A DNA stretch of 64,000 nucleotides from Nomia melanderi (Eukaryota > Arthropoda > Insecta > Hymenoptera > Halictidae), in NCBI RefSeq assembly GCF_051020985.1, contig NC_135010.1, positions 14,134,001-14,198,000 of the forward strand, in the 5' to 3' direction. The notes beneath the pieces are model-generated. The model was given only the letters and a program-made list of their open reading frames with translations, ran no database searches and was not told where the DNA came from. Every line of letters starts with the position of its first letter. The stretch's first letter is position 1. Positions 51,097 through 59,759 of the stretch are shown one piece after another. The position numbers and the translations under genes were made by a program.

Positions 51097-51239
51097 GCGG
51101 AGATCGAAAGTGGTGATATCCTCCGCGAAGCTAGAGGACAGTGGTAGATACGAGTGCGTGGCGGAGAGTACTTCCGGACACAGGGCCTCGCTCGCGGCCC
51201 AGCTTCTAGTCGCTCACGATACGAGAATTCCGGAAACGA
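51097..51239 (+). CDS. Internal exon: C-terminal half of an Ig domain, vein/neuregulin-like
   Basis: A 143-nt internal exon between TTTGCAG and a strong GTAAGT donor at 51240. Its first base completes the Arg codon split from the exon at 27190. Then 47 codons follow and one base is left over, so the outgoing intron is phase 1. The peptide opens with basic residues (Arg-Arg-Ser-Lys). It continues with Val-Val-Ile-Ser-Ser-Ala-Lys-Leu-Glu-Asp-Ser-Gly-Arg-Tyr-Glu-Cys (second Ig cysteine, codon 51155-51157), a G strand ending Ala-Gln-Leu-Leu-Val, and a short linker Ala-His-Asp-Thr-Arg-Ile-Pro-Glu-Thr. With the first exon the cysteines are 51 residues apart, normal for an I-set domain. In Vein and neuregulin an EGF module follows such a linker, but none was found up to 64000. 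The Ig call is firm, and the identity is inferred from the match to the neuregulin Ig pattern. Confidence 0.85.
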
Positions 51240-51646
51240 GTAAGTTCACTTTCATTCTATGGATTAAATTAAGCCGATAGAATGGTGTTTCTCGCGATCG
51301 AACTATCGGCGGCGTCGATTTCGCGCGAATATCTTCATCCCGGCTGCGCCGCGATCCTCGACCGACCGTGCGTCGTCTCGCGACGGGTCAGTCGCAACGG
51401 TTGTAACTCGTATTTTCAACAATCTCGCCGGTAACACGGTGTAGCGCGAAAACGTTCGGAAAACGGCACCGACACGAGAGTCGTTTCGAGGTACGGTGGA
51501 GCGTATCGGTATTTCGGTTTCAAAGGGGATGGAATTCTGCGATTCGGGCTGGCCGGAGCGTCGTTCCCTCGAATACGCGCGGCAGCTTCGTTACCGGTGC
51601 CCGTCGATCGACGACACAGACAGCGGCCGGGAAAGAGAGAGGACGC

Positions 51647-51663
51647 GGGAGGGAGGGAGGGAG
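51647..51663. repeat. (GGGA)n microsatellite
   Basis: About four tandem GGGA units in a purine-rich stretch. Confidence 0.85.
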
Positions 51664-51965
51664 GCTTCGAAACAAAAAGAGCGTCCGACGCGTTTTGTTC
51701 GGTTGCCGGGTGGATTTCCGGCGACCGATCGATCGGCCGGCCGACGGAACACCTGCGGATAAACCGCGAGGTCGCCGGGCACGTTCGAGTTCCCGGTCGT
51801 TGTTGTCATAACGTCGATCGTGCGTGAAGCCGTCGCGAAATCGTAGTTCGCCTCTGCGTGAAAATAATCGCACGGCTCGCGGCTCGCCACTTTGCGGCTT
51901 CCGCCAGCTGCGAATATCTCGCCGATCGCGTTGCTCCGGGGAAAATCATTTTTCCAGGCTCGCGG

Positions 51966-51967
<2 letters not shown>

Positions 51968-51999
<32 letters not shown>
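51968..51999. repeat. (AC)16 microsatellite
   Basis: A perfect 32-bp AC run, which reads as Thr-His or Cys-Val repeats in the overlapping frames. It lies 0.7 kb downstream of the second Ig exon. Confidence 0.97.
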
Positions 52000-52000
<1 letters not shown>

Positions 52001-52542
52001 GAATAACGGCAATTAGTCGAAACCCAGCGGTCGAACGGCTCCGCGGCAAGAAACCGTCGCGAAGTTGACCGGGGTTCTCTTAGCTTCTCGCCGATCGATT
52101 CGTCGTAGACTTCCGGCGGGCAAATCCGCCGGCCGAACTCTAGTTTACGGGTTTTCATAATACCTGCAACATTTGGTAGACGCCTTCTCGCGGGTGTATT
52201 TATGCCGGCGGAGAAGTGCGCCGAAGGGAAACAGTTAAACGGGGGAAAAAGCACGGTGGCCCGGTAGTTTCCACGGTTGGCAACGGACGCCGACGGCGAA
52301 ACTCGTTCCTCGTAACCTGTTACGAACACGTAACTCACCGCCGGTGCAATTTCAACCGCGATACGAGATACCGCCCGCCCGGTTCGAAGGAATTGCCGTC
52401 GCTGCTCGGGCGAGAGGGAATTCCTCTCGATTCCTGTCGAAAATACCGTGCGCAGCAGGAAACCGCTCTTCACCGGGGCCGACACTCGAGTCTCGGCCAC
52501 AAAGAACCGCTTAAGCGGCGGAATACTCGAAAGCGGTCGCGC

Positions 52543-52566
52543 CGCGTCGCGTCGCATCGCGTCGCG
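52543..52566. repeat. CGTCG pentamer repeat
   Basis: About five imperfect copies of CGTCG (one reads CATCG). It resembles the pentamer run at 12724-12750. Confidence 0.6.
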
Positions 52567-53444
52567 AGGGGAACAAAGCTGCGGGGAAAAGAATAGTAGA
52601 TTCGGTAGCTTCGTCCGTGGCTGTCGCGAGTAAACCGTGTCCAATAGGAAAGTCGGCCGATAGCGTATCGCCCTTGATCCCCGATCGACTCTTCGACCTC
52701 AGCTGCAACGACGGCGAAACGCGGCCGCAACTTCCATATCGGACGCGACTTATTCCCGACAGCTTGAAAGGCGGAAAAAGATGATCGCGCCGGAGGAAGG
52801 GCGCGGAAGATATACGATTTATGGGCCTGTAATCGCGCAGGATAAACCAGGGATTAAGCAGCTGATGCGATAATGCCGGCATAGTTCGGCGGTTCCGGCG
52901 CAGCCTGGAAAGCTTGCGGTTCGCCGCCGCCGTCGTGCTACGAGCTCGTGTGACGGACAAAGGGCGACAATTACAACCCTGCCAGCCACGTCAGGGTTTC
53001 ATATAGCTCTGAACTGCTGATGGTGGGTCAGCTATCCGTTTTGGTACACACGCGTGTATTCGAGCGGCTCGTAAATCCTGGAACGATGGACCGACGCGAA
53101 CGTCTGCCCGAGGACGCGGAAATTCTCTGCGTTCTTCGTTCCACGGCGTAACCCGTGCGCAGATCGCAGAAATCCAGCTTCTCCGAGCGTGAATATCTCC
53201 TCCAGTTCCCGGGTGCTTCTTGCTGGCTTCCAATAACGATCGGCAATCTTTTTGCCGTGGAAATTAGAATAATTATTCCTCGAGCAGAGAAAACAGAACG
53301 TATCGACGAGAAAACGTCGAACTCGCGAACCGTGCAGGGGAAACGAGGAATCGACTATCGCCTCGGCCGCATAGCTGTTATCGCCGCAAACGGCGAGACT
53401 CGTTGAGCCGCGTCTCAACGCTGCGGCCGTGACTTTGGCCTCAG

Positions 53445-55110
53445 CCATGGTTAACGCTCGATCGTGGTAACAGATTGTGGTAACGTTTATAAGCCTAGAA
53501 TTCCCCGAAAGAGCGCGCCGCTCGCTAGACTACAATAACATTTACCACAAACTTTTACTACGGGCTCGAATGCGAGCGCTCGACGCCGCACTGTGCTCTA
53601 ACAATTGCCGTCGCGACTGCAACGGCACGCGCTTTACTGCTGCGGAGGTGTAACTTGATACAATAACGCGCGTTCCGCGTCGTTTGCCCCGCGAGAGGGC
53701 TGACTTACGCGTTGCCGAGCTACGCCGCCGAGATCAATGAAATTATGCCTGTTGGCCTTGGAGAAGAACGACTCGACGAATGCGGAGAACGCAGTGTCCT
53801 AATCCGCTAGTCGATTGACAGACACTGGGGAGCGTTCGACACTGAACACTATCGGGAATCGAGAAACAAGCGGACGAATGCGAAATAACGAAAACGGAGA
53901 AAGTCGGTAGAAGACGTAGAGTGGCGAATTTTATAAAATCGTCGAGTTCGTGAAGAATAGATGCAACGTTAGATCTCTTCATCGTTTGAAATCTCTAACG
54001 AACATCAGCTGTATCGCTGGAAAACGCGTCGAACTTTCCGCGATTTCTGTACAAACCAAAGAGCACGTCCACGCTGTACGCGGAAGTTCTCGGGGATTCC
54101 GAGATTTCGATCATCGAATCAGTAGAGTGATGCACAAGCAAGCGAGAACCTTTACACGCGACCGGTAATAAGAAACCACGGTTCCGCGGTAGGAGTTCGA
54201 GATAACGAAACGTTACTCTAGCCGAAGGGTCGCGGAGTCTTCTCGTTCCGCCGGCGCGCGGTCCTTTGAAACCGCGCAAAATACGAGCGGGAGTATCTTT
54301 GAATCCCGCAGCCGCGTGAAAGAGTCGCGGCTCTTTTTCTATGACGTCACCGGGGAGCCGGTGACGAGGTTTCGTGCTTAAGTTACGCGGAAGAAATCCT
54401 CGAGCGGTCAAACACCCGGTTCCCGGCGGGGCCTAGGGAAAAAGGGGGCGCGGGATTCTTTTGAGCGCGGCGTGTGGGAGAGCACGCGCGGCCGGAATGC
54501 ACGCGAAATTGTAAAAACCGAGACACGCGCGACGCGACGAGCCCCGGTCGCGTATGCGCGAGCTGCCGCGCGAATCACCGCGAGGGAGGGCGAGCTCTTT
54601 CACCGGCGGACAAAGGGTCGTTCCGCGATCCGGAGAATCGAGGTGGCCGGTTGCGCGCCGGCTTTCACTCTTTTCAGACCGATTCCGCTCGGAACAAACA
54701 TCCTTCCGACGTTGCGGGGACTTAACGCCTGAACCGTCGAGTGATCTAATTGATGATTTTCCAGTTAGGCGTCGCTCGGAACGTTTAACCCTTTACGAAC
54801 TCAAACCATTGAAACTTCAATGATTGAATTGTGTATCGAAATCTTAAGTACCAGGAGTATCTTCCGTTGTTAGAATTGTTAAATGGTTTATTCGGAGCTT
54901 TTGATTTTGTATATGGAAGCTCGAAGTCGTCATCGCGTTCGACTGCAAAGCGTTATTACGATGTGATCCCTATAAAGAATGTAACGTTTTCGGTTTCTTC
55001 AGACGTTGGTTATAGTATCCAGAGGAAACTATGTCCAAAATCACTTAGAATATCTAAAGTTTCGAAGATATCAATAATTGCAAACGAACAAACCGAAAGT
55101 AGTCCTAGTA
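53445..55110 (+). other. AT-richer intron sequence with repeat fragments
   Basis: Sequence from 53445 to about 54000 is less GC-rich. It carries CAGTGTC (about 53792) and GACACTG (about 53821) as a short inverted repeat enclosing TAGTCGATTGACAG, which also occurs at 11128-11141. Further on is an 8-bp-stem palindrome, GTCACCGG-GGAG-CCGGTGAC (54346-54365). From about 54786 the sequence becomes AT-rich. No gene is supported. The open frame at 54831-55139 reads through AT-rich repeat sequence. Confidence 0.5.
54786..54959. mobile_element. Possible degenerate TTAA-type MITE
   Basis: The left end TTTAACCCTTTACGAACTC resembles the TTAACCCTTTGCACTC ends. A candidate right end, GTTCGACTGCAAAGCGTTATT, lies at about 54938-54958 and matches in reverse complement with several mismatches. 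The interior is AT-rich. The call is weak because neither flank keeps a clean TTAA pair. Confidence 0.3.
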
Positions 55111-55315
55111 TTAACCCTTTGACGAATGTCGACATTTGAGATGAAATGTTCATATTTGGAAGACTGAGTTGCAGAGAAGTGATGCAATTAATCGACAGTT
55201 AGAGATCAGCACGTAGCTTCCTTCTCTTCTCTTGATTAAGCGATTGATAGACAATCTAGCTTCGTCTATCGAAGGTTTCCTACATTTCTAAAAACCTTCG
55301 TCCGCAAAGGGTTGA
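55111..55315. mobile_element. TTAA-type MITE (CCCTTTG family, divergent)
   Basis: A 205-bp AT-rich element starting TTAACCCTTTGACGAATG and ending CGTCCGCAAAGGGTTGA. The outer CCCTTTG/CAAAGGG ends are inverted. TTAA is intact on the left and TTGA on the right. The interior does not obviously align with the other copies, so it may be a separate subfamily that shares only its ends. Confidence 0.65.
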
Positions 55316-56674
55316 ACACCTGCATTAGCTTCCCCCCTCGCTTCCTATTCTTTCCGAAGCTCGCGAGAGGACTCGAAAATGTGTGACGTCGACCCGTCCG
55401 GTAGTTCCAGCGTTAACGAGGCTCCGCGCGATACCGAGGAACCCTGGCAAACTTCGGCGAAGTTCCGCTCGCCGGTGCGCCGCGACTTAACGAGTGAACG
55501 ATGGGAGTCGTTGTTCCGCTGATTATCGGCGACGCGGCCGACGACGCCGGTTAAGCGTCGATCGGCCGGATAACGATAAAAGGTGGGCGGGGAGAGATCC
55601 CCGGATAGGAAGATAGGAAGGCGAAGAGGAAAAGCAAAGGAACACTCGAGTCTCCCTCCGTTTAATGCTCTCGAAGGTGAAGAGACGCGAAACAGGGACA
55701 ATTAGGAGGTGGGGCGGGTGTGCAGGCGCGCGAGTCGGCGTCGAGCGGAGCGGCGAGGGGCCGAAGGAATGACGAAATAGCAGCTATTACGAGCGGAAGG
55801 TAAGCCCTACTTCGCTGCGTCGTTGAGTCTCGCGGATGCTAACGCCGAGAGCGATACGCTCTCACTCCGCTCCGCGCAGTGTTGTCTTTCGGAGCATTGT
55901 TTCTTGACGGCTGCCGTAGGGGCGGGGGGTATCGTGGATCCAGTTGGCTCTCGCCATTCTTACGGAATTAATTAAAAGCGAGCCGGTCGAGTGTACGGCT
56001 CGCGTCGGATTACGGGGAACCGGAGATCGTTCCATCCCGAAGTCCCCGCCCCTTGACTTACGACCCTTTTAGAAGCTTTCCTCTTTCGCCTCTCTCACTC
56101 TCTCTCGCCCCGTTCCCCCTTTCTTTTCGCGTCCGTTCGTTCTTTTTTATTCTTTCACATCTCGCCGCGAGTCCTTTTGAAGGTTCCCGGAAAGGGCAAC
56201 GATGCCCCGGAATCCGGCAGGATTTTCTTACGAGCGGGTTTACGCCGGCAACCTCGCGAACTCGCCGGTGTACGATTGCTTAAAGGTAGCTGATAAGCGG
56301 AGCAGCTTAACCGTAATGAGAAACGCTTCCCCGGCTACGAATTCGGCGAGGTTTTAGAGCAACCCCCGTCTGCTCTCTTCTCGTCTCGTAGCGTTCTATG
56401 GGACTGTATGAATAATCCTCGCGTCTCGTCGGGAACGATCATCCGCGTTATAACCGTCGAAACAATGAACAGACAGAAGTTGGGTTTCTTATAAGTCGTT
56501 TGTCTACGCGGAACGGCGCCGAGTATAGCGGAGATTATATGGTAAACTGTACGTTCGCGCGTCCGCGACGAGATTAGTTACTTCGGTTTTCGACTTTGAC
56601 TTCTTACAGTGATAGGGTAATAAGGTTGTTGAACTGGTTTGTTTAGTTTCACCAAAAAAAATATAATTTCACAC
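55316..56674 (+). other. CpG-rich intron sequence, no gene
   Basis: Background with a pyrimidine-rich zone around 56075-56155 and AT-rich sequence from about 56560. No exon or RNA gene is supported. Confidence 0.6.
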
Positions 56675-56912
56675 TTAACCCTTAGCACTCCACATAGTTT
56701 TCTGATATGCCAGCAACTCCTACCAATTTTGATAGTGGTCCTACTAAAATTAACAATGTTATAACATTTCTTATACCTTTAATTCCCTTCTTAGTACAAA
56801 CTTTGTACATTTGGAAGATCTAATAATCTTAAAGTAGTTTTCTTAAGATTCATTGAAATATTTAATATTAGAACTGCTGCAATATTGGAGCCTACGGAGT
56901 TCAAAGGGTTGA
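56675..56912. mobile_element. TTAA-type MITE (CCCTTAGCACTCC family)
   Basis: A 238-bp AT-rich element beginning TTAACCCTTAGCACTCC and ending GGAGTTCAAAGGGTTGA. TTAA is intact on the left and TTGA on the right. It aligns through its full length with 5912-6143 in the same orientation and is the better preserved of the two, so both are copies of one subfamily. It has no coding potential. Confidence 0.82.
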
Positions 56913-57705
56913 AAGTACAATGTTGAAGTAGTACAGTGATTCTAACAATTCATCAACACAGAGGTTGATTTTAGATGCTTGTTTCTACGTTTGTTGAGAC
57001 TGGGTGGTTGTCGATTCCGCGAGCCGATGTTAACTGACGCTCAAAGAAAAGAGGCATATTTATAGGAAAAAGGAGCATCCACCGAGCGGCCAATCAATGC
57101 GACTTTCCCTGTGTCCTGTCATTTTTGGGCGCTTAACACCACGTTTACCGAATTCCGCGGCGTACCGGTAATTCGAGTTGTCCCAGCTCGACGCGAAGAC
57201 AAAGCGGGAGGAGAAGAGCCAGACGGGAGGTCCCTTGAGCGATTCACGCTCCAAGCTTTGTCGAGCCGCGAGGGTGGATCCGGGGAAAGAATATTCGAGG
57301 CGGAGACGCCGCGAGGAAGCCGCGATAACCGTCGCGTAAAACATTCCCCGCGCGCGGCTAACGAATAAACTCCGCGGGAGCGGTCGCTCGCATTGTTTCG
57401 GGGAAGAAGAAGAAGACGCAGCCCGCCGGAAACTCCGTGACTGTCTGCGCGACTCCGCGGGCCCCGTCGTCGCGACGACAGGCTGGATAAACAACCACCG
57501 GCCTCGGTGGAGTGGAACGCACTCCGTCTGAGTATACGTCGTCCGTACTACTTGCTCGTACCACTTGCCAGACGCGGCGACACGTTGCACACGCTCCGCG
57601 GAGCCTGGGTTCAGGTGCGAGTTCGGAAGAAAAACGGATTGCGCCGGGATGCGTGCGAGAGAACAGCCGAATACTCTTCCGCGGTGATATTCCGTGGTTC
57701 TGATA
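56913..57705 (+). other. Intron sequence between two MITEs
   Basis: A short AT-rich flank, then CpG-rich background from about 57070. The large open frame on the - strand (57060-57731) is Arg/Ser-rich and runs into the next element, so it is not a gene. Confidence 0.6.
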
Positions 57706-58265
57706 TTAACCCTTAGCAGTCCGTTGAGCACGCGTTCTCTATTTCGAGATTTTAACAGCGAAACCCGTACGTCGCACGCCGACTTTGTGCACTGATTGGA
57801 AGTGGACTGTATTAATATTCACTTCGGTGGAAACAACTTGCTGTTCGTTAAGAGAATTCAGTAATACTTGTCAGCGGCGAGTGTGTACGATGTCTGTATA
57901 CTCGTCTCGTTTGTCTAGCTTGAATCTATCTTGTACATCTGTCGTCTCCGTATCTTGCGTGGGTTTTTATAGACCTTTGGGTAGGCGCGAAACTATGGTA
58001 GGTGAAACTATGGTAAATCTACGAAACTGGCGAAACGTGCCGAAGTAACGGTTCCTTGGGCTTTTATTCCTATGGTAAAAATACCCAGGGCTCTAATATG
58101 CCTCGCAGGAGGTTTCGTCAATAGGTACCATTTAAAGGTAACATTTCAATGACTCCCAAATATTCTTGAATAATTAAATAGAGCGTCATATTAAGCCGTA
58201 ATTGAATAACGTCGACGTGAACCTCAAAGTGAGAGACTAAAGGCAGTTTGGACTGCAAAGGGTAA
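57706..58265. mobile_element. Longer TTAA-type element, about 560 bp
   Basis: The left end TTAACCCTTAGCAGTCCG and the right end GGACTGCAAAGGGTAA are inverted over about 13 bp (CCCTTWGCAGTCC). TTAA is present on the left, and the right flank has lost one T. The interior is AT-rich, and its open frames (for example 58118-58321, -) show no transposase motif. At 560 bp it is more than twice the length of the other copies, so it may be an internal-deletion derivative that kept more of the parent, or two ends paired by chance. Confidence 0.55.
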
Positions 58266-58410
58266 CGTTCGCGAGTTGCTTGAAGATAACGCGCGTCGAA
58301 CGGGAATATTTGAAAGAGCAAGCAAATAGAGAACAGTGTAACGCAAGAATCGCTGTACTGAATAATTGTTAGCGTTTCTATTTACCCTCGCTACGAGGCG
58401 AAGCAGCGGT

Positions 58411-58648
58411 ATATCAGTCGATCGGAAGCCAACGCGGTTAATCCGGGGAAACATTGAGGAAATTAACGTTGCAGCTTGCGGAACGATTATACGCATTCAG
58501 AAGCCATAAAAGAAACTGCTCGACCTAAGAGAAACCGGTGAATCCTTGAATAACTAAATATAATATTATTTATTCCCCGAAAATTCGCAAAAATCCGGGA
58601 ATATTAGGAAGCCGGGTTAACCGCATTGGCTTCTGACCGACTGGTGAA
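58411..58648. mobile_element. MITE-like element with AGAAGCCAATG ends, second copy
   Basis: A 238-bp block from CAGTCGATCGGAAGCCAACG to CATTGGCTTCTGACCGACTG, with inverted ends, extended inward by CGGTTAA/TTAACCG. Its interior (CATTCAGAAGCCATAAAAG and downstream words) is the reverse complement of the interior of 41308-41552. It also contains an internal copy of the CAGAAGCCA word. No coding sequence is present, and the superfamily is unassigned. Confidence 0.75.
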
Positions 58649-59605
58649 ACTCTCGAGACCCTCGTGGACGTTAATGCACAGTAATTTCGCGAAAAGGGGT
58701 TAAGATTCGAAGCTGGAATAACGATGCTCGAAACGGATATACCCAGGACCGGTCGGGTCGAACGATATTGAGAGAGCGGCAGAATGTTATTGGACGCTGA
58801 GGGGAATAAGCGGGGACGATAAATCAATGGTACGCGACGTGGAAAAGCATGTTACAGGAAATTGGAGTTCCGCATTCGTAAACGGTTTCGCGAAGGAGCG
58901 CCGACGAGTCTGAGCGTTCGCTGGCAACGTCGGTCGTCGCGCGAATGGCCCTTCATAAAGTTCCGCGGGTCCTCGGAGCCGGCTCGCTCGAAATATTCTC
59001 GATACCACGGTCGAACTTCGCGCACTTAGATAAATTAAACACGGGGTTAGTTAGCGGTCGACCCTTTCCGCGGCCTCGGAGCCACCGCCCGCGAAACAGA
59101 GGAATAATATTATGCGCCATTACCGCGCGAAGTCTGTCGTGACGCAACAGCAGCGATAGCTGCGAAGCTAGCAGCCGAGTTCGGCGTGGCAACGCCGAGA
59201 AATTCTGCAGCGAGGGAAACTGCCGTCCCGCCGCGGCTCTTCGCTCCGACGAGCCCTCCGCGACCCGACGACGGACTAGACGCGAGACCCGGGCATGCGT
59301 CCCGGCGATACAAACTTCCCTCGAACTTCGAGGAACAACCGCGAATCCCGTGTATAATAATTGACGTCGGATCGCTTACCCTGTATCCCCCTGCGAACGA
59401 ATCCGTCACGAGTATCTTACTCGTGGTCCTGTTATCGCGCTCCGTAGTTTAGAACGCTGCCCTCCCCTCGAAAACACGAGAAACTTCTATCTGGTGTATA
59501 AGACGCTGAGCGTTCCTTGGGATGTCTGTCCATTGCTTGCCTTTTCTACTGGTCAGTTTTGGAAAGTAAATGCAGCTAGGAACTGTTTAGGAAAAATTGA
59601 GAATA
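58649..59605 (+). other. Intron sequence, no gene
   Basis: Mixed composition, with CpG-rich stretches around 58850-59450 and AT-richer edges. AAAAGGGGTTAAG near 58690 resembles a family end, but no partner was found. No exon is supported. Confidence 0.55.
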
Positions 59606-59759
59606 TTAACCCGTTGCACTCCAAAGCTGCCTCTCAGTCACTCGATTGGTGCATCAAAATTGTGAAATTCCGAATTTAACGTTAAATCTTGAGTAATCTG
59701 TTGATACGTGAAATGGGGAAATAAAATCCCATTGTCGCCTCTCGAGTGCAAAGGGTTAA
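59606..59759. mobile_element. TTAA-type MITE, short copy
   Basis: A 154-bp element beginning TTAACCCGTTGCACTCC and ending CTCGAGTGCAAAGGGTTAA, with TTAA intact on both sides. It shares the subterminal word CTCTCAGTCACT and a following GATTGGTGCATC with the left part of 63207-63425. It looks like a shortened member of the same family. Confidence 0.8.

Larger units (their letters stand above)
51240..53444 (+). other. Intron downstream of the second Ig exon
   Basis: The intron starts with GTAAGT. CpG-rich background contains a GGGA repeat (51647-51663), an AC repeat (51968-51999) and a CGTCG pentamer run (52543-52566). I looked on the + strand for an EGF-type exon (Asn-Gly-Gly-Thr-Cys context with nearby cysteines) and found none. 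Confidence 0.6.

Noticed and set aside
51946..52644. Open frame of 232 codons on the - strand with Cys-Val repeats
   Set aside because: The Cys-Val run is the AC microsatellite read in one frame. The rest is background.
54346..54365. Hairpin GTCACCGG-GGAG-CCGGTGAC
   Set aside because: The stem is only 8 bp, which is expected by chance in GC-rich sequence of this length.
54831..55139. Less Arg-rich open frame of 102 codons
   Set aside because: It lies in AT-rich repeat sequence and runs into the TTAA element at 55111. No domain is seen.
58118..58496. Frames on the - strand in the 57.7-58.3 kb element, considered as transposase remnants
   Set aside because: No DDE or zinc-finger pattern is visible, and the frames are short and unrelated to each other.
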